NCBI GenBank assembly: GCA_036374135.1
Contig: DASUUK010000034.1
Location: 62,001-126,000, forward strand
Direction of reading: 5' to 3'
From: Euzebyales bacterium
GTDB taxonomy: Bacteria > Actinomycetota > Nitriliruptoria > Euzebyales > JAHELV01
DNA length: 64,000 nt
The position numbers and the translations under genes are program-made. The stretch's first letter is position 1; every line of letters starts with the position of its first letter. The notes below the pieces were generated by a model. That model did not search any database. It had not been told where the DNA came from and saw nothing but the letters and a program-made list of their open reading frames with translations. Below are positions 15,825 to 24,930 of this stretch, piece after piece.

Positions 15825-17189
15825 GTGAGGCGGCGCAGCCTGCGGGTGTTGGCGGTACTGGTCATGTGTGTGCTGATCGCGACGGGTTGTCGGGGCGCTG
15901 CCGACACCGCCGACTCCGACGACGCGGCGGGTGGCGATGCCGCGGCCAGCCCCGAGGCCGGCGGCAGCGAGGAGGCAGCGACCGGCGAGCTGACGTTCGC
16001 CGAGGGCGTGACCGAGGAGCCCTGTCCCGACGAGGTCGCGGTCAACCCGGACAACGGCTGCATCTACCTGGGCGTCATCAGTGACTTCACCGGCACGTTC
16101 GCCGGCCTCGGTGCGCCGATCGCCGAGGCGGTCGGGGCGTTCTGGAACCGCGTGAACGAGCAGGGCGGCATTGGCGGGTTCGACGTCGACGCCGTGACCT
16201 ACGTCCGCGACAACAACTACAACCCGGAGACCCACAACGAGGTCTACCAGGAGATCAAACCCGAGATCCTGGCGCTCGCGATGTCACTGGGATCGCCGAC
16301 GACCGCGGCGATCTACGACGACCTCGAGGCCAGCAGCATCGTGACGGTGCCGGCGGGCTGGACGTCGAACTACGTGTTCCAGGACCTCGTGCTCGAGTAC
16401 GGCACGAGCTACTGCGTCGAGTCGATGAACGCCGTGTCGTGGGCGACCGAGAACGTCGTCGACGATCCGCAGACGATCATGGCGGTCCACTACCCCGGTG
16501 ACTACGGGGCTGACGCCGCGTACGGGGCACAGGTCGCCGCCGACGACCTGGGCGCCGAGTTCGTCGCCGTCGAGACCGAGCCCGGGCAGGACAACCAGGC
16601 GGGCGCCATCGACGCGATCGTGTCGCAGAACCCGGACCTGGTCGTCGTCACGACCGGCCCGACCGACGTCGCAACGATCATCGGCCAGGCCGCGGCACAG
16701 GGCTACCAGGGCCAGTACGTGGGCACCAGCCCGACGTGGAACCCGGGCCTCAAGGACACGCCCGCGTTCGAGGCGATGACGCAGCAGTACCACCAGTCGC
16801 GTCCGGCCGAGACCTACGAGGAGGGTGAGGGCCCCGGGTTCGACGCCGTCCGCGAGGTGTTCGGCGACGACGGTGACGACGGCATACTGACCGGTTGGAC
16901 ACCGCAGTACGCGGTCAAGGCCGCGATCGAAGCTGCCATCGACAACGGCGACCTGACCCGGGAGGGTCTGCTCGAGGCCGCCACCAGCCTGGAGGCCGTG
17001 GACTACGAGGGCATGCAGCCGGAGGGGTCGGGCAACTTCGCCGCCGGCGAGGCCTTCCCGCGCGAGATCATCATGGCCCAGCCAGACGCCGAGGCCTCGT
17101 CGGGCGTCACCGCGGTCACCGACTACATCAGCAGCGACGTCGCCGAGGGGTTCGAGTTCGGCGACCAGCCCTGCTGGCAGCAGCTGTAG
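15825..17189 (+). CDS. livK: ABC transporter substrate-binding lipoprotein (LivK type)
   Basis: The 454-residue extracytoplasmic lipoprotein starts at GTG 15825, preceded by AAGGAAAGG. A short basic leader and hydrophobic core end in the lipobox IATGC, with lipid-attached Cys22. An acidic, Gly/Ala-rich linker follows, then a type I periplasmic-binding fold beginning at IYLGVISDFTGTFAG. The sequence DLVVVTTGPTDVATIIGQAA fits the second lobe. It is the last gene of the operon and captures the substrate for LivHMGF. The acyl-CoA ligase in the same operon argues for a carboxylic or aromatic acid rather than an amino acid. Confidence 0.92.
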   Translation: MRRRSLRVLAVLVMCVLIATGCRGAADTADSDDAAGGDAAASPEAGGSEEAATGELTFAEGVTEEPCPDEVAVNPDNGCIYLGVISDFTGTFAGLGAPIAEAVGAFWNRVNEQGGIGGFDVDAVTYVRDNNYNPETHNEVYQEIKPEILALAMSLGSPTTAAIYDDLEASSIVTVPAGWTSNYVFQDLVLEYGTSYCVESMNAVSWATENVVDDPQTIMAVHYPGDYGADAAYGAQVAADDLGAEFVAVETEPGQDNQAGAIDAIVSQNPDLVVVTTGPTDVATIIGQAAAQGYQGQYVGTSPTWNPGLKDTPAFEAMTQQYHQSRPAETYEEGEGPGFDAVREVFGDDGDDGILTGWTPQYAVKAAIEAAIDNGDLTREGLLEAATSLEAVDYEGMQPEGSGNFAAGEAFPREIIMAQPDAEASSGVTAVTDYISSDVAEGFEFGDQPCWQQL

Positions 17190-17262
17190 CTCGCACGGTC
17201 CCGAGACGGTTGGGCGGTGCCGTGTGGCCCGCCCGGCCGTCGGTGGACATCGACGCGCCGCC

Positions 17263-18570
17263 TCAGGAGGTGCGCGTGTCGATGATGCGCCTGGCCTTGC
17301 CGACCGACCGGTCTATCCCGCCGGGGTCGACGACCTCGATGGTGACGGTCACGCCGACGCGGTCCCGGATGCGGTCACGCAGGCGGGTGGCGGCGTGCGT
17401 TCCGGCGTCTCCGCCGAGGTGTCCCTCGCGGCGCTCGATGCGGACGGTCAGCTCGTCGAGCCGCTCGGGGCGGCTCAGCACGCACTCGAAGTGCGGGGCG
17501 AACCCGCGAACGTCGAGCAGTAGCTCCTCGATCTGGGTGGGGAACACGTTGACGCCACGGACGATCATCATGTCGTCACTGCGGCCCGTGACCTTCTCCA
17601 TGCGCCGCATCGTGCGCGCGGTGCCCGGCAGCAGTCGCGTCAGGTCGCGGGTGCGGTAGCGGATCACCGGCATCGCCTGCTTGGTCAGCGACGTGAAGAC
17701 CAGTTCGCCCTCGTGCCCGTCGGGCAGCACCTCGCCGCTCTCGGGATCGATGATCTCCGGATAGAAGTGGTCCTCCCACACGTGCAGGCCGTCCTTGGTC
17801 TCCACGCACTCCTGTGAGACGCCTGGGCCGACGACCTCCGACAGCCCGTAGATGTCGACGGCGTGCATGTTGGTGGCGGCTTCGACCTCCGCCCGCATCG
17901 CGTCGGTCCACGGCTCGGCACCGAGGATGCCCACCTGCAGCGACGTCGACGCGGGGTCGACGCCCTGGCGCCGCATCTCGTCGATCAGCGAGAGCATGTA
18001 CGAGGGCGTGACGAGGATGATGTCGGGTCCGAAGTCGGCGATCAGCTGCACCTGACGCTCGGTCTGGCCGCCGGACACAGGCACGACCGTGCAGCCGAGG
18101 CGCTCCGCACCGTAGTGCGCCCCGAGGCCACCGGTGAACAGGCCGTAGCCGTACGCCACGTGGGCGATCATGCCGGGACGGCCGCCTGCGGCCCGGATGC
18201 TGCGGGCCATCACGTCCGCCCACATGTCGACGTCGTCGCGTGTGTAGCCGACGACCGTGGGACGACCGGTCGTGCCGGACGACGCGTGGATGCGCACGAC
18301 CTGCTCGCGCGGCACGGCGAACATGCCGTACGGGTACGCGTCACGCAGGTCGTCCTTGGTCGTGAACGGGAAGCCTGCGAGATCCGACAGGTCCGTCAGG
18401 TCGTCCGGGGCGACGCCCGCGGCGTCGAACGCGTGGCGGTAGTGGCCGACGTTGTCGTACGCGTGGCGCAGGCTCCACCGCAACCGGTCGAGCTGCAGGC
18501 TGCGCAGTTCGTCGACCGACGCGGTCTCGATCGGCTCCAGCGACGCGGGGTCTGGGGTCAGGTCACGCAC
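17263..18570 (-). CDS. paaK: Phenylacetate-CoA ligase
   Basis: The 435-residue enzyme activates phenylacetate to phenylacetyl-CoA with ATP. The N-terminus (LQLDRLRWSLRHAYDNVGHY) and P-loop IHASSGTTGRPTVVGYT are characteristic of PaaK. So are YGYGLFTGGLGAHYGAERLG and DDMMIVRGVNVFPTQIEELL. The start is GTG at 18570, with GAGGAG about 10 bases upstream. The longer open frame upstream runs into a decayed gene and is not used. It is convergent with the liv operon and sits downstream of the paa operon on the same strand, separated by a 630-base region. It supplies the substrate for PaaABCE. Confidence 0.95.
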   Translation of the reverse strand: MRDLTPDPASLEPIETASVDELRSLQLDRLRWSLRHAYDNVGHYRHAFDAAGVAPDDLTDLSDLAGFPFTTKDDLRDAYPYGMFAVPREQVVRIHASSGTTGRPTVVGYTRDDVDMWADVMARSIRAAGGRPGMIAHVAYGYGLFTGGLGAHYGAERLGCTVVPVSGGQTERQVQLIADFGPDIILVTPSYMLSLIDEMRRQGVDPASTSLQVGILGAEPWTDAMRAEVEAATNMHAVDIYGLSEVVGPGVSQECVETKDGLHVWEDHFYPEIIDPESGEVLPDGHEGELVFTSLTKQAMPVIRYRTRDLTRLLPGTARTMRRMEKVTGRSDDMMIVRGVNVFPTQIEELLLDVRGFAPHFECVLSRPERLDELTVRIERREGHLGGDAGTHAATRLRDRIRDRVGVTVTIEVVDPGGIDRSVGKARRIIDTRTS

Positions 18571-19200
18571 GGCGGCTCCTCGTCTCGCAGCATTGCTTCT
18601 CGTCCGGCGGAGTCGGTCGCGTGTTCGTGGAAGCAGGCTCCGCGACGTTCTACCTCGCCACCACCACGCGCACGTCACGAGGGGCGGCCCGGGTCTCCGA
18701 GCCGCCTCTCGCGCGCGTCGTTCGGCTATGGCGTGCCGAGCAGGTAGTCCCATGACCCTACCCATCACCGTCGCCCGCTCCTCGGGCTCGTGATCGCCTC
18801 GAGCCCGAACCCGAAGGTCACTGTGTCCTCGGTGATGACCGAGGCCGCCTGCGGGTCGAGCAGTGCCGCTGCGATCTGCCAGTTGCCGGCGTTCTCCGGA
18901 CTGCCGGCGGGCGACCCCACGATGGTCCAGGCGCCGGCGCCGGACTCGAACCCATTCTCGTCGACGATGTTGCCATCGACGGGTGTCGTCGACGAAGGCG
19001 CCGAAGCCGCTCCAGTGCCGGCTGCAGACCAAGGTAGAAGCCCGCCTCGCACTGGGCCGGGACAGCCGACGTCGAGTTGCCCGCCACGTCGGGCAACGTC
19101 GTCCAGTTGTCCTAAGCCGGTGCGTGGCCCACCCCTGCGCGAGCGACGCACCGCCGAACGCGACGGATCTCGCACGGAGGTGAAGGCTTCGCCGCAGATC
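18571..19200. other. Spacer holding a decayed gene between the paa operon and paaK
   Basis: The 630 bases between paaK and the fused ferredoxin oxidoreductase hold one recognisable item, the gene remnant at 18726-19090. The part nearest paaK should carry its promoter, but no convincing -35/-10 pair was found. Confidence 0.5.
18726..19090 (-). pseudogene. C-terminal remnant of a secreted protein (peptidase-associated type)
   Basis: On the minus strand one frame reads ENGFESGAGAWTIVGSP, NWQIAAALLD and AASVITEDTVTFGFGLEAI. The continuation ERATVMGRVM is in a second frame. The end DYLLGTP, followed by a TAG at 18728-18726, is in a third. This pattern resembles the C-terminal tail of secreted zinc-peptidase or immune-inhibitor-like proteins, but the catalytic part is absent. 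Two single-base shifts and the missing N-terminus make it a dead fragment. The family label is from memory and tentative. Confidence 0.5.
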
Positions 19201-22200
19201 TCAGGTGTGGTCCGGCGCGCCGAGGTCGCGCTCGAGGTCGTCCACCGCAGCCGCCAACTGCTGGCGGTACGCCGCAGCGCGGCGCAGCTTGAGCTCCTCG
19301 AAGCCGCGGACCATGTCGGGCAGTTCGGCGATGGCGATCGCGGACTCGACGTTGCCAGTGGTCAGCACGCGGGCGACGCGCATGATCGCGTCGGCATACT
19401 CGACCGGCAGGGCGCGCTCGAGCCGACGCATGCGGGTACGTCCGAACGGGTCGAAGCGGGTGCCACGAAGCCGCTTGCCGGCCCCGAGCGCCGCGAACAG
19501 CGGTGCGGTACGGCCATCGAACCGCAACTTGCGGTCCACGCCGAGCGCCTTGAGCATCGGCGGGTGCAGGTGCCAGCTGATCGCGGCGTCCGGGCGTCCG
19601 GCGACGCGCTGCGCCTCGGCGAGCCCGTCGTCCGACAGCATGAGCCTGGCCACCTCGTACTCGTCCTTGTACGCCAGCAGCTTGTGATGGCCGCGTGCCA
19701 CGGCGACCGAGAACCGCTGGTCGTCCAGGCCCACACGTCGCTCCGAGTTGCGCGCGACCTCCACGAGATCGAGGAACCGCGCGGCGTAGACCGCGTTCTG
19801 GTACCCGACCAGGTCGGCGGCGAGCATGGACACGGCCTCGGTGGCCGCGTCGTCGAGGCCGAGCCCGATCACCCGGGCCCGTAGCCGGCGGGGCAGCGCC
19901 ACGGTGCGCACCTGCGGCGCGCCGTCCGCGCGGGATCCCGCGATGCGCTCCACCGCGCGCGGATCGGCGACCCAACGCCGACCCCACTCGAACGCCGCCT
20001 TGTTCGCCTCGACCGCAACCCCGTTGAGCTCGATCGCCCGCTCGACGGCTGCGGGCGGCACCGGCACCACGCCCTGCTGCACCGCGACACCGAGCAGCAG
20101 GATGTTCGCCGCGGCCGCGGCACCGGTCAGGCTGTCGGCGAGCGTGGCCGCGTCGAGCGCCGTGTAGCGGTCGTCATCGCCCCGGCCCGTGAGCCGCGCG
20201 GCGAGCCGCTCCGGCGTCGGATAGGGCGTCTCGGGTTTGCCGATCATCGCACCCGTCGGCGTCTCGCGCGTGGCGGCCACCACGACGGTGCGACCGGACG
20301 CGCCGGCCGCAACCACGCCGTCGGCGGCGGCGACCAACTGGTCGAACGCGATGATCACATCGGCCTGGCCTGTGCCGATGGCGTTGGACCTCCGGGACGT
20401 GCCGCGCGAGAACGTCAGGTCGCTGATCACGGGGCCCGCCTTCTGCGACAGGCCGGTCTGGTCGACACCGTCGACCGACCAACCGGCCAGCATGGCGGCG
20501 GTGCCGAGCACCTGGGCGGCCGTGACCACACCGGTGCCACCGATGCCCGCCAGGCGGACGGCGACGCTGTCGGCATCGGACGACGCCGGATCGTCGACCG
20601 GCACCTGCGTGGGATCGGGATGCCGGTCGCGCGGTTCTGCGGCGGGATCGACCGCGACGGTCATGAACGCCGGGCAGTCGCCCTTCAGGCACGACCAGTC
20701 GAAGTTGCAGCTCAATTGATCGATGCGTGTCTTGCGACCGAGGGGGGTGTCCAGTGGCTGCACCGACAGGCAGTTGCTGACGTCGCCGCAATCGCCGCAG
20801 CCCTCGCAGATCCGATGGTTGATGACAACGCGCGTGTCGGGCGTCTCGACCCGTCCCCGTCGCCGCGCGCGTCGCAACTCGGCCGCGCACTCCTGGTCGT
20901 GGATGAGCACCGTCACACCCGGCCGCGCCGCCAGGTGCTGCTGCGCCTCGACGATGCGCGTGCGGTCCCACACCTGGACGCCGTCCGGCAGCCCGCTGCG
21001 GTCGTAGCGGTCGGCATCGTCGGTCGTGATCAGGACTTCGGTGACGCCGTGACCCAACAGCACCCGCGCCAGGTCCGGCACGCCGATGCTGTGGGTCGCG
21101 TCCTGACCGCCGGTCATCGCGACCGTGTCGTTGTAGAGGATCTTGAAGGTCATGTGGACGCCGGCACCGACCGCGGCCTGGATGGCCAGCTGTCCCGAGT
21201 GGAAGAAGGTGCCGTCGCCGACGTTCTGAAAGATGTGGCCGGTGTTGACGAACGGCTCCATGCCGATCCACTGGGCACCCTCGTTGCCCATCGCGGTGAT
21301 GCCGATCGACTCGCCGACGCGATCCTCGTCCATCAGCAACGTCATGCCGTGGCAGCCGGTCCCGGCGCCGACCACCGCGCCGTCGGGGACCTTGACGCCC
21401 CAGTTGTGCGGGCAGCCCGAGCAGAAGAACGGGGTCCGCCCGGTCGCGAGCGGCAGCAGTTCGCGCGGTGGCGGAGGCGGGGGGGGCAGCCGGTCGGCCA
21501 GCCTGGGCGCGAGCCGTCGGCGCAACGCCGGGGCGATGACGTCGGCGTTGAGGTGCCCGTACGTGGGTAGCAGCCGCGCGCCGTCGGTGTCGTGCTTGCC
21601 GAGCACCCGCGGGCGAACGGTCGTGTCGTACAGCGCGTCGCGGATCAGCCGTTCGAGCGTCGGGTTCTTCTCCTCCACGACGACGATCTCGTCGACGTCG
21701 CGGGCGAAGTCGGCGATCAGGGCGGTGTCGAACGGGACCGGCAGACGCAGGTGCAGCAGGCGGATGCCGGCGTCGGCGATCGCGTCGAGGTTGTCGAAGC
21801 CGAGTCGCCGCAGCGCGTCGAGCACCTGATAATAGGTGTAGCCGGTGGCGACCAGGCCGATCCATGCGTCGGTCGGGTCGGCTGTGACGCGGTTCAGGCC
21901 GTTGTCGACGCCGTAGCGGTACGCGAGCGGCCAGCGCACCTCGTGGAACTCCTGCTCGACGGCGACCATGCGGGGCCCGAGGAACTGCGCGGACGGCATC
22001 GGCGACCATCGCTCGCCGTCGATCTCGGTCGTGGGGATCGACAGCTCCTGGTCGAGCACGGGCAGGTCCACGCTGCCGGTGCCGTCAGCGATGGGCGTGA
22101 CGATCTTCAGCGCCGACCACAGCCCCGTCGCCCGCGACATCGCGATGCCGTGCAGGCCGAGCTCGAGGCATTCAGCGATCGTGCCGGGATAGAGGATCGG

Positions 22201-22707
22201 CATGTGCAGGTCGATCAGCGCGGCATCCGACGATGACGGCATGGTCGACGACTTTGCCGACGGATCGTCGCCGACCAGCGCGAGGGCCCCACCACCGGCG
22301 CTCGAGCCGGCGAACCCGCCGTGGCGCAACGCATCGGTCGCCCGGTCCAGTCCCGGCGCCTTGCCGTACCAGATGCCGACCACGCCGTCGTAGGTGGCGT
22401 CGGGTCGTGTGGCGACCAGCTGGGAACCCATGACCGCCGTGGCGCCCAGCTCCTCGTTGACCGCGGGCCGGTGCACGACAGGTAGGTCGGGCACCTGACG
22501 GATGGCCCGCGCGAGCTCCTGGTCGAACCCACCCAGCGGCGAGCCCGGGTACCCCGACGCCAGTGCCGCGGTGTTGCGCCCGACGGCACGGTCGCGGCGC
22601 AGCTGTTCGAACGGGATCCGTGCGAGCGCCTGGATGCCCGTCAGGAACACGCGCCCCTCGGCGCGAACATAACGATCCTCGAGCCGGTAGTCCGACAGAT
22701 CGGTCAT
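19201..22707 (-). CDS. Indolepyruvate ferredoxin oxidoreductase, fused alpha/beta/gamma type
   Basis: At 1168 residues this is the single-chain form of indolepyruvate:ferredoxin oxidoreductase. It decarboxylates aryl pyruvates oxidatively to aryl acetyl-CoA, reducing ferredoxin. The thiamine diphosphate region holds NVGDGTFFHSG and ILYNDTVAMTGGQ near residue 500. Cysteine clusters ICEGCGDCGDVSNC and SCNFDWSCLKGDC around 630-675 bind iron-sulfur. The gamma-like domain follows with GIGGTGVVTAAQVLG. It overlaps the paaZ stop (ATGA) and is the last gene of the paa operon. The likely role is phenylpyruvate to phenylacetyl-CoA, a second entry to the pathway that bypasses PaaK. Confidence 0.9.
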   Translation of the reverse strand: MTDLSDYRLEDRYVRAEGRVFLTGIQALARIPFEQLRRDRAVGRNTAALASGYPGSPLGGFDQELARAIRQVPDLPVVHRPAVNEELGATAVMGSQLVATRPDATYDGVVGIWYGKAPGLDRATDALRHGGFAGSSAGGGALALVGDDPSAKSSTMPSSSDAALIDLHMPILYPGTIAECLELGLHGIAMSRATGLWSALKIVTPIADGTGSVDLPVLDQELSIPTTEIDGERWSPMPSAQFLGPRMVAVEQEFHEVRWPLAYRYGVDNGLNRVTADPTDAWIGLVATGYTYYQVLDALRRLGFDNLDAIADAGIRLLHLRLPVPFDTALIADFARDVDEIVVVEEKNPTLERLIRDALYDTTVRPRVLGKHDTDGARLLPTYGHLNADVIAPALRRRLAPRLADRLPPPPPPPRELLPLATGRTPFFCSGCPHNWGVKVPDGAVVGAGTGCHGMTLLMDEDRVGESIGITAMGNEGAQWIGMEPFVNTGHIFQNVGDGTFFHSGQLAIQAAVGAGVHMTFKILYNDTVAMTGGQDATHSIGVPDLARVLLGHGVTEVLITTDDADRYDRSGLPDGVQVWDRTRIVEAQQHLAARPGVTVLIHDQECAAELRRARRRGRVETPDTRVVINHRICEGCGDCGDVSNCLSVQPLDTPLGRKTRIDQLSCNFDWSCLKGDCPAFMTVAVDPAAEPRDRHPDPTQVPVDDPASSDADSVAVRLAGIGGTGVVTAAQVLGTAAMLAGWSVDGVDQTGLSQKAGPVISDLTFSRGTSRRSNAIGTGQADVIIAFDQLVAAADGVVAAGASGRTVVVAATRETPTGAMIGKPETPYPTPERLAARLTGRGDDDRYTALDAATLADSLTGAAAAANILLLGVAVQQGVVPVPPAAVERAIELNGVAVEANKAAFEWGRRWVADPRAVERIAGSRADGAPQVRTVALPRRLRARVIGLGLDDAATEAVSMLAADLVGYQNAVYAARFLDLVEVARNSERRVGLDDQRFSVAVARGHHKLLAYKDEYEVARLMLSDDGLAEAQRVAGRPDAAISWHLHPPMLKALGVDRKLRFDGRTAPLFAALGAGKRLRGTRFDPFGRTRMRRLERALPVEYADAIMRVARVLTTGNVESAIAIAELPDMVRGFEELKLRRAAAYRQQLAAAVDDLERDLGAPDHT

Positions 22708-24878
22708 CGCGCAGCACCCCCGCCACTGCGGGGAGACCTGTCAATAGATGCGCCCGACGAACTCCCCAGATCGGCGCCCTTCCCCACAGCCCCGCCACTG
22801 CGGGGAGACCTGTCAACAGATGCGCCCGACGAACTCCCCAGATCGGTGGCGACGCCCGCACGGGTCGCGACCGCGGTGATCAGCTCATACGCGGCGACCT
22901 CGACGCCGTCGCCGTTCGTGACCTGCGCGTCCCAGCGGACCTCGCCGTACGGCTGGTCCTCACGTGGACTGATGCGTTTGCACGTCAGCGCCACCGCGAT
23001 CTCGTCGTCCAGATACACGGGCGCCCCGAAGCGCAGCAGGGTCAGGCCCTGGTTGGCCAGCAGCGGTCCCGGGTCGGTGTGGACGAACAGCCCGGCCGCG
23101 AACGACAGCACCAGGTATCCGTGCGCCACACGGCGTTCGAAGAACGGATGGTCGGCCAACGCCTTGTCGTCGAGATGCGCGTAGAACTCGTCGCCAGTGA
23201 ACTCGGCGAAGTGCTCCACGTCCTCGGTGGTGATCACACGCGGATCGCTGACGAAGGTGTCGCCGACGCGCAGGTCCTCCAGACACCGGCTCATCGGATG
23301 GTCGTCCGTCACGTTGCGGGACGCGCCCGGCATCCACGTGCCGGTGGCTGCGGTCACCAGATCCGGTGAACCCTGCACCGCCGTGCGCTGCATGAAGTGC
23401 AGCACGCTGCGGACGCCGCCGAGCTCCTCTCCCCCGCCGGCGCGTCCGGGACCACCGTGCACCATGTGCGGTAACGGCGACCCGTGGCCCGTCTGCTCGG
23501 CGGCACAGTCACGGTCGACCAGGTGCAGCCGTCCGTGATCGGCGGCCACGCCGATCACGATGTCCCGCGCGATGGCCGGGTCATGCGTGAACAGCGACCC
23601 GACCAGGCTGCCGTCGCCCATGCGCGCCAGTTCGATGGCCTCGTCGGTGCCGTCATAGGGCAGCACGGCACACACCGGACCGAACGCCTCGATGGTGTGC
23701 AACGGGGCAGCGGTCGGGTCGTCCGCGTACAGCACCTGCGGTGCCAGGAACGCGCCGACCTCGGCGTCGACGCCGTGGACGGTCAGCTCGCCGTCCCCGA
23801 CAACGAGGTCGCCGACCTCGCGCAGCCTGCCGACCGCGCCGCGGACCTCGTCACGTTGTGCCTGGCTCGCCAGCGCACCCATCTCGGTCGCGCGGTCGGC
23901 CGGATCACCGATCCGCACGGCGCCCAGGCGATCGCGCAGCGCCTCGGCGACGGCGTCGGCGTGCTCCCGCGGGACGATGACCCGGCGGATGGCCGTGCAG
24001 CGCTGACCCGCCTTCGCGGTGATCTCGCTGACCACCTCGTCGATGTACAGGTCGAACTCGGGTGTGCCCGGCTTGGCGTCGGCGCCGAGGACCGCACAGT
24101 TCAATGAGTCGCGCTCGGCGTTGAAGCGCACCGCCTTGGCGAGCACCGTCGGATGGGCCGCGAGCTTCGTCGCGGTCGCCGCCGACCCCGTGAACGCGAC
24201 CATGTCGCGGCCGGTGAGGTGAGCGAACAGGTCGCCGGTCGATCCGCAGATCAACTGCAGCGCGCCCTCGGGCAGGATCTGCGACTCGATGATCCGGCGG
24301 ACGACGAGCTCGGTCAGGTACGCGGTCTGGCTGGCGGGCTTGACGATCGTCGGAACGCCGGCGACCAGGGCCGGGGCGAGCTTCTCGAGCATCCCCCACA
24401 CCGGGAAGTTGAAGGCGTTGATCTGCACAGCGACGCCATGCAACGGGGTGTAGACGTGCTGCCCGACGAACGTGCCGTGTCGCGACAGCCGTTCCGGCGG
24501 ACCGTCGAGGTGGACGTGCGCGTTCGGCAGCTCCTGACGCGCCTTGCTGGAGATCACGCGCATCGTGATGATGCCGCCGTCGACGTCGAAGCCAGCGTCG
24601 CGACGTGTCGCGCCGGTCGCCAGCGACAGGGCGTGGAACTCCTCGCGGTGGTCGTTCAGGTGCGCGGCCAGCTGCTTGACCAGCATCGCCCGCTGGTGGA
24701 ACCTCATGGCCCGCAGCGCCGGCCCGCCGACCTGGCGGCCGTGGTCGAGCATCCCCGCGAAGTCCAGGCCGGTGCTCGAGATGCGCGCGACCGGTTCCCC
24801 GGTGACGGCGTTGCGCAGCTCCTTGCCGTCGTCGGGCGCCGTGTGCCACCGCCCCTGTGCGTAGCTGCCGAGCAACAT
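22704..24878 (-). CDS. paaZ: Bifunctional oxepin-CoA hydrolase / 3-oxo-5,6-dehydrosuberyl-CoA semialdehyde dehydrogenase
   Basis: The 724-residue protein joins an N-terminal aldehyde dehydrogenase domain to a C-terminal MaoC-like hydratase (about 530-690). The dehydrogenase part shows NAFNFPVWGMLEKLAPAL, FNAERDSLN and the catalytic Cys in AGQRCTAIR. The hydratase part shows FTGDEFYAHLDDKAL and RRVAHGYLVLSFAAG. Ring opening of oxepin-CoA and oxidation of the resulting aldehyde follow. The ATG at 24878 has AGGAGGGG 4 bases upstream and is preferred over the ATG at 24896. Its last 45 codons are two copies of a repeat (22718-22846) that is not part of the family. Confidence 0.94.
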   Translation of the reverse strand: MLLGSYAQGRWHTAPDDGKELRNAVTGEPVARISSTGLDFAGMLDHGRQVGGPALRAMRFHQRAMLVKQLAAHLNDHREEFHALSLATGATRRDAGFDVDGGIITMRVISSKARQELPNAHVHLDGPPERLSRHGTFVGQHVYTPLHGVAVQINAFNFPVWGMLEKLAPALVAGVPTIVKPASQTAYLTELVVRRIIESQILPEGALQLICGSTGDLFAHLTGRDMVAFTGSAATATKLAAHPTVLAKAVRFNAERDSLNCAVLGADAKPGTPEFDLYIDEVVSEITAKAGQRCTAIRRVIVPREHADAVAEALRDRLGAVRIGDPADRATEMGALASQAQRDEVRGAVGRLREVGDLVVGDGELTVHGVDAEVGAFLAPQVLYADDPTAAPLHTIEAFGPVCAVLPYDGTDEAIELARMGDGSLVGSLFTHDPAIARDIVIGVAADHGRLHLVDRDCAAEQTGHGSPLPHMVHGGPGRAGGGEELGGVRSVLHFMQRTAVQGSPDLVTAATGTWMPGASRNVTDDHPMSRCLEDLRVGDTFVSDPRVITTEDVEHFAEFTGDEFYAHLDDKALADHPFFERRVAHGYLVLSFAAGLFVHTDPGPLLANQGLTLLRFGAPVYLDDEIAVALTCKRISPREDQPYGEVRWDAQVTNGDGVEVAAYELITAVATRAGVATDLGSSSGASVDRSPRSGGAVGKGADLGSSSGASIDRSPRSGGGAAR
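22718..22846 (-). repeat. Two copies of a 57-bp repeat (family C) forming the paaZ 3' end
   Basis: Units at 22718-22774 and 22790-22846 match at 56 of 57 positions with a 72-base period, which is 24 codons and in frame. Each contains CCCCGCCACTGCGGGG, able to form a 6-bp stem with a 4-base loop. They encode DLGSSSGAS, a Val or Ile, then DRSPRSGG, twice, before the stop. Confidence 0.9.
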
Positions 24879-24899
24879 GTGCCCCTCCTGCCTCATGAC

Positions 24900-24930
24900 G
24901 TGTGCCTACCGCTGCCGCGACTCGAGGCGC
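24900..24930 (-). repeat. Single hairpin spacer repeat (family A) between paaE and paaZ
   Basis: Read on the minus strand the copy ends GCGGTAGGCACAC, as in the livF/livG and paaB/paaC spacers. The left arm has changed to GCGCCTCGAG. It abuts the paaE stop and precedes the paaZ ribosome site. Confidence 0.7.
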
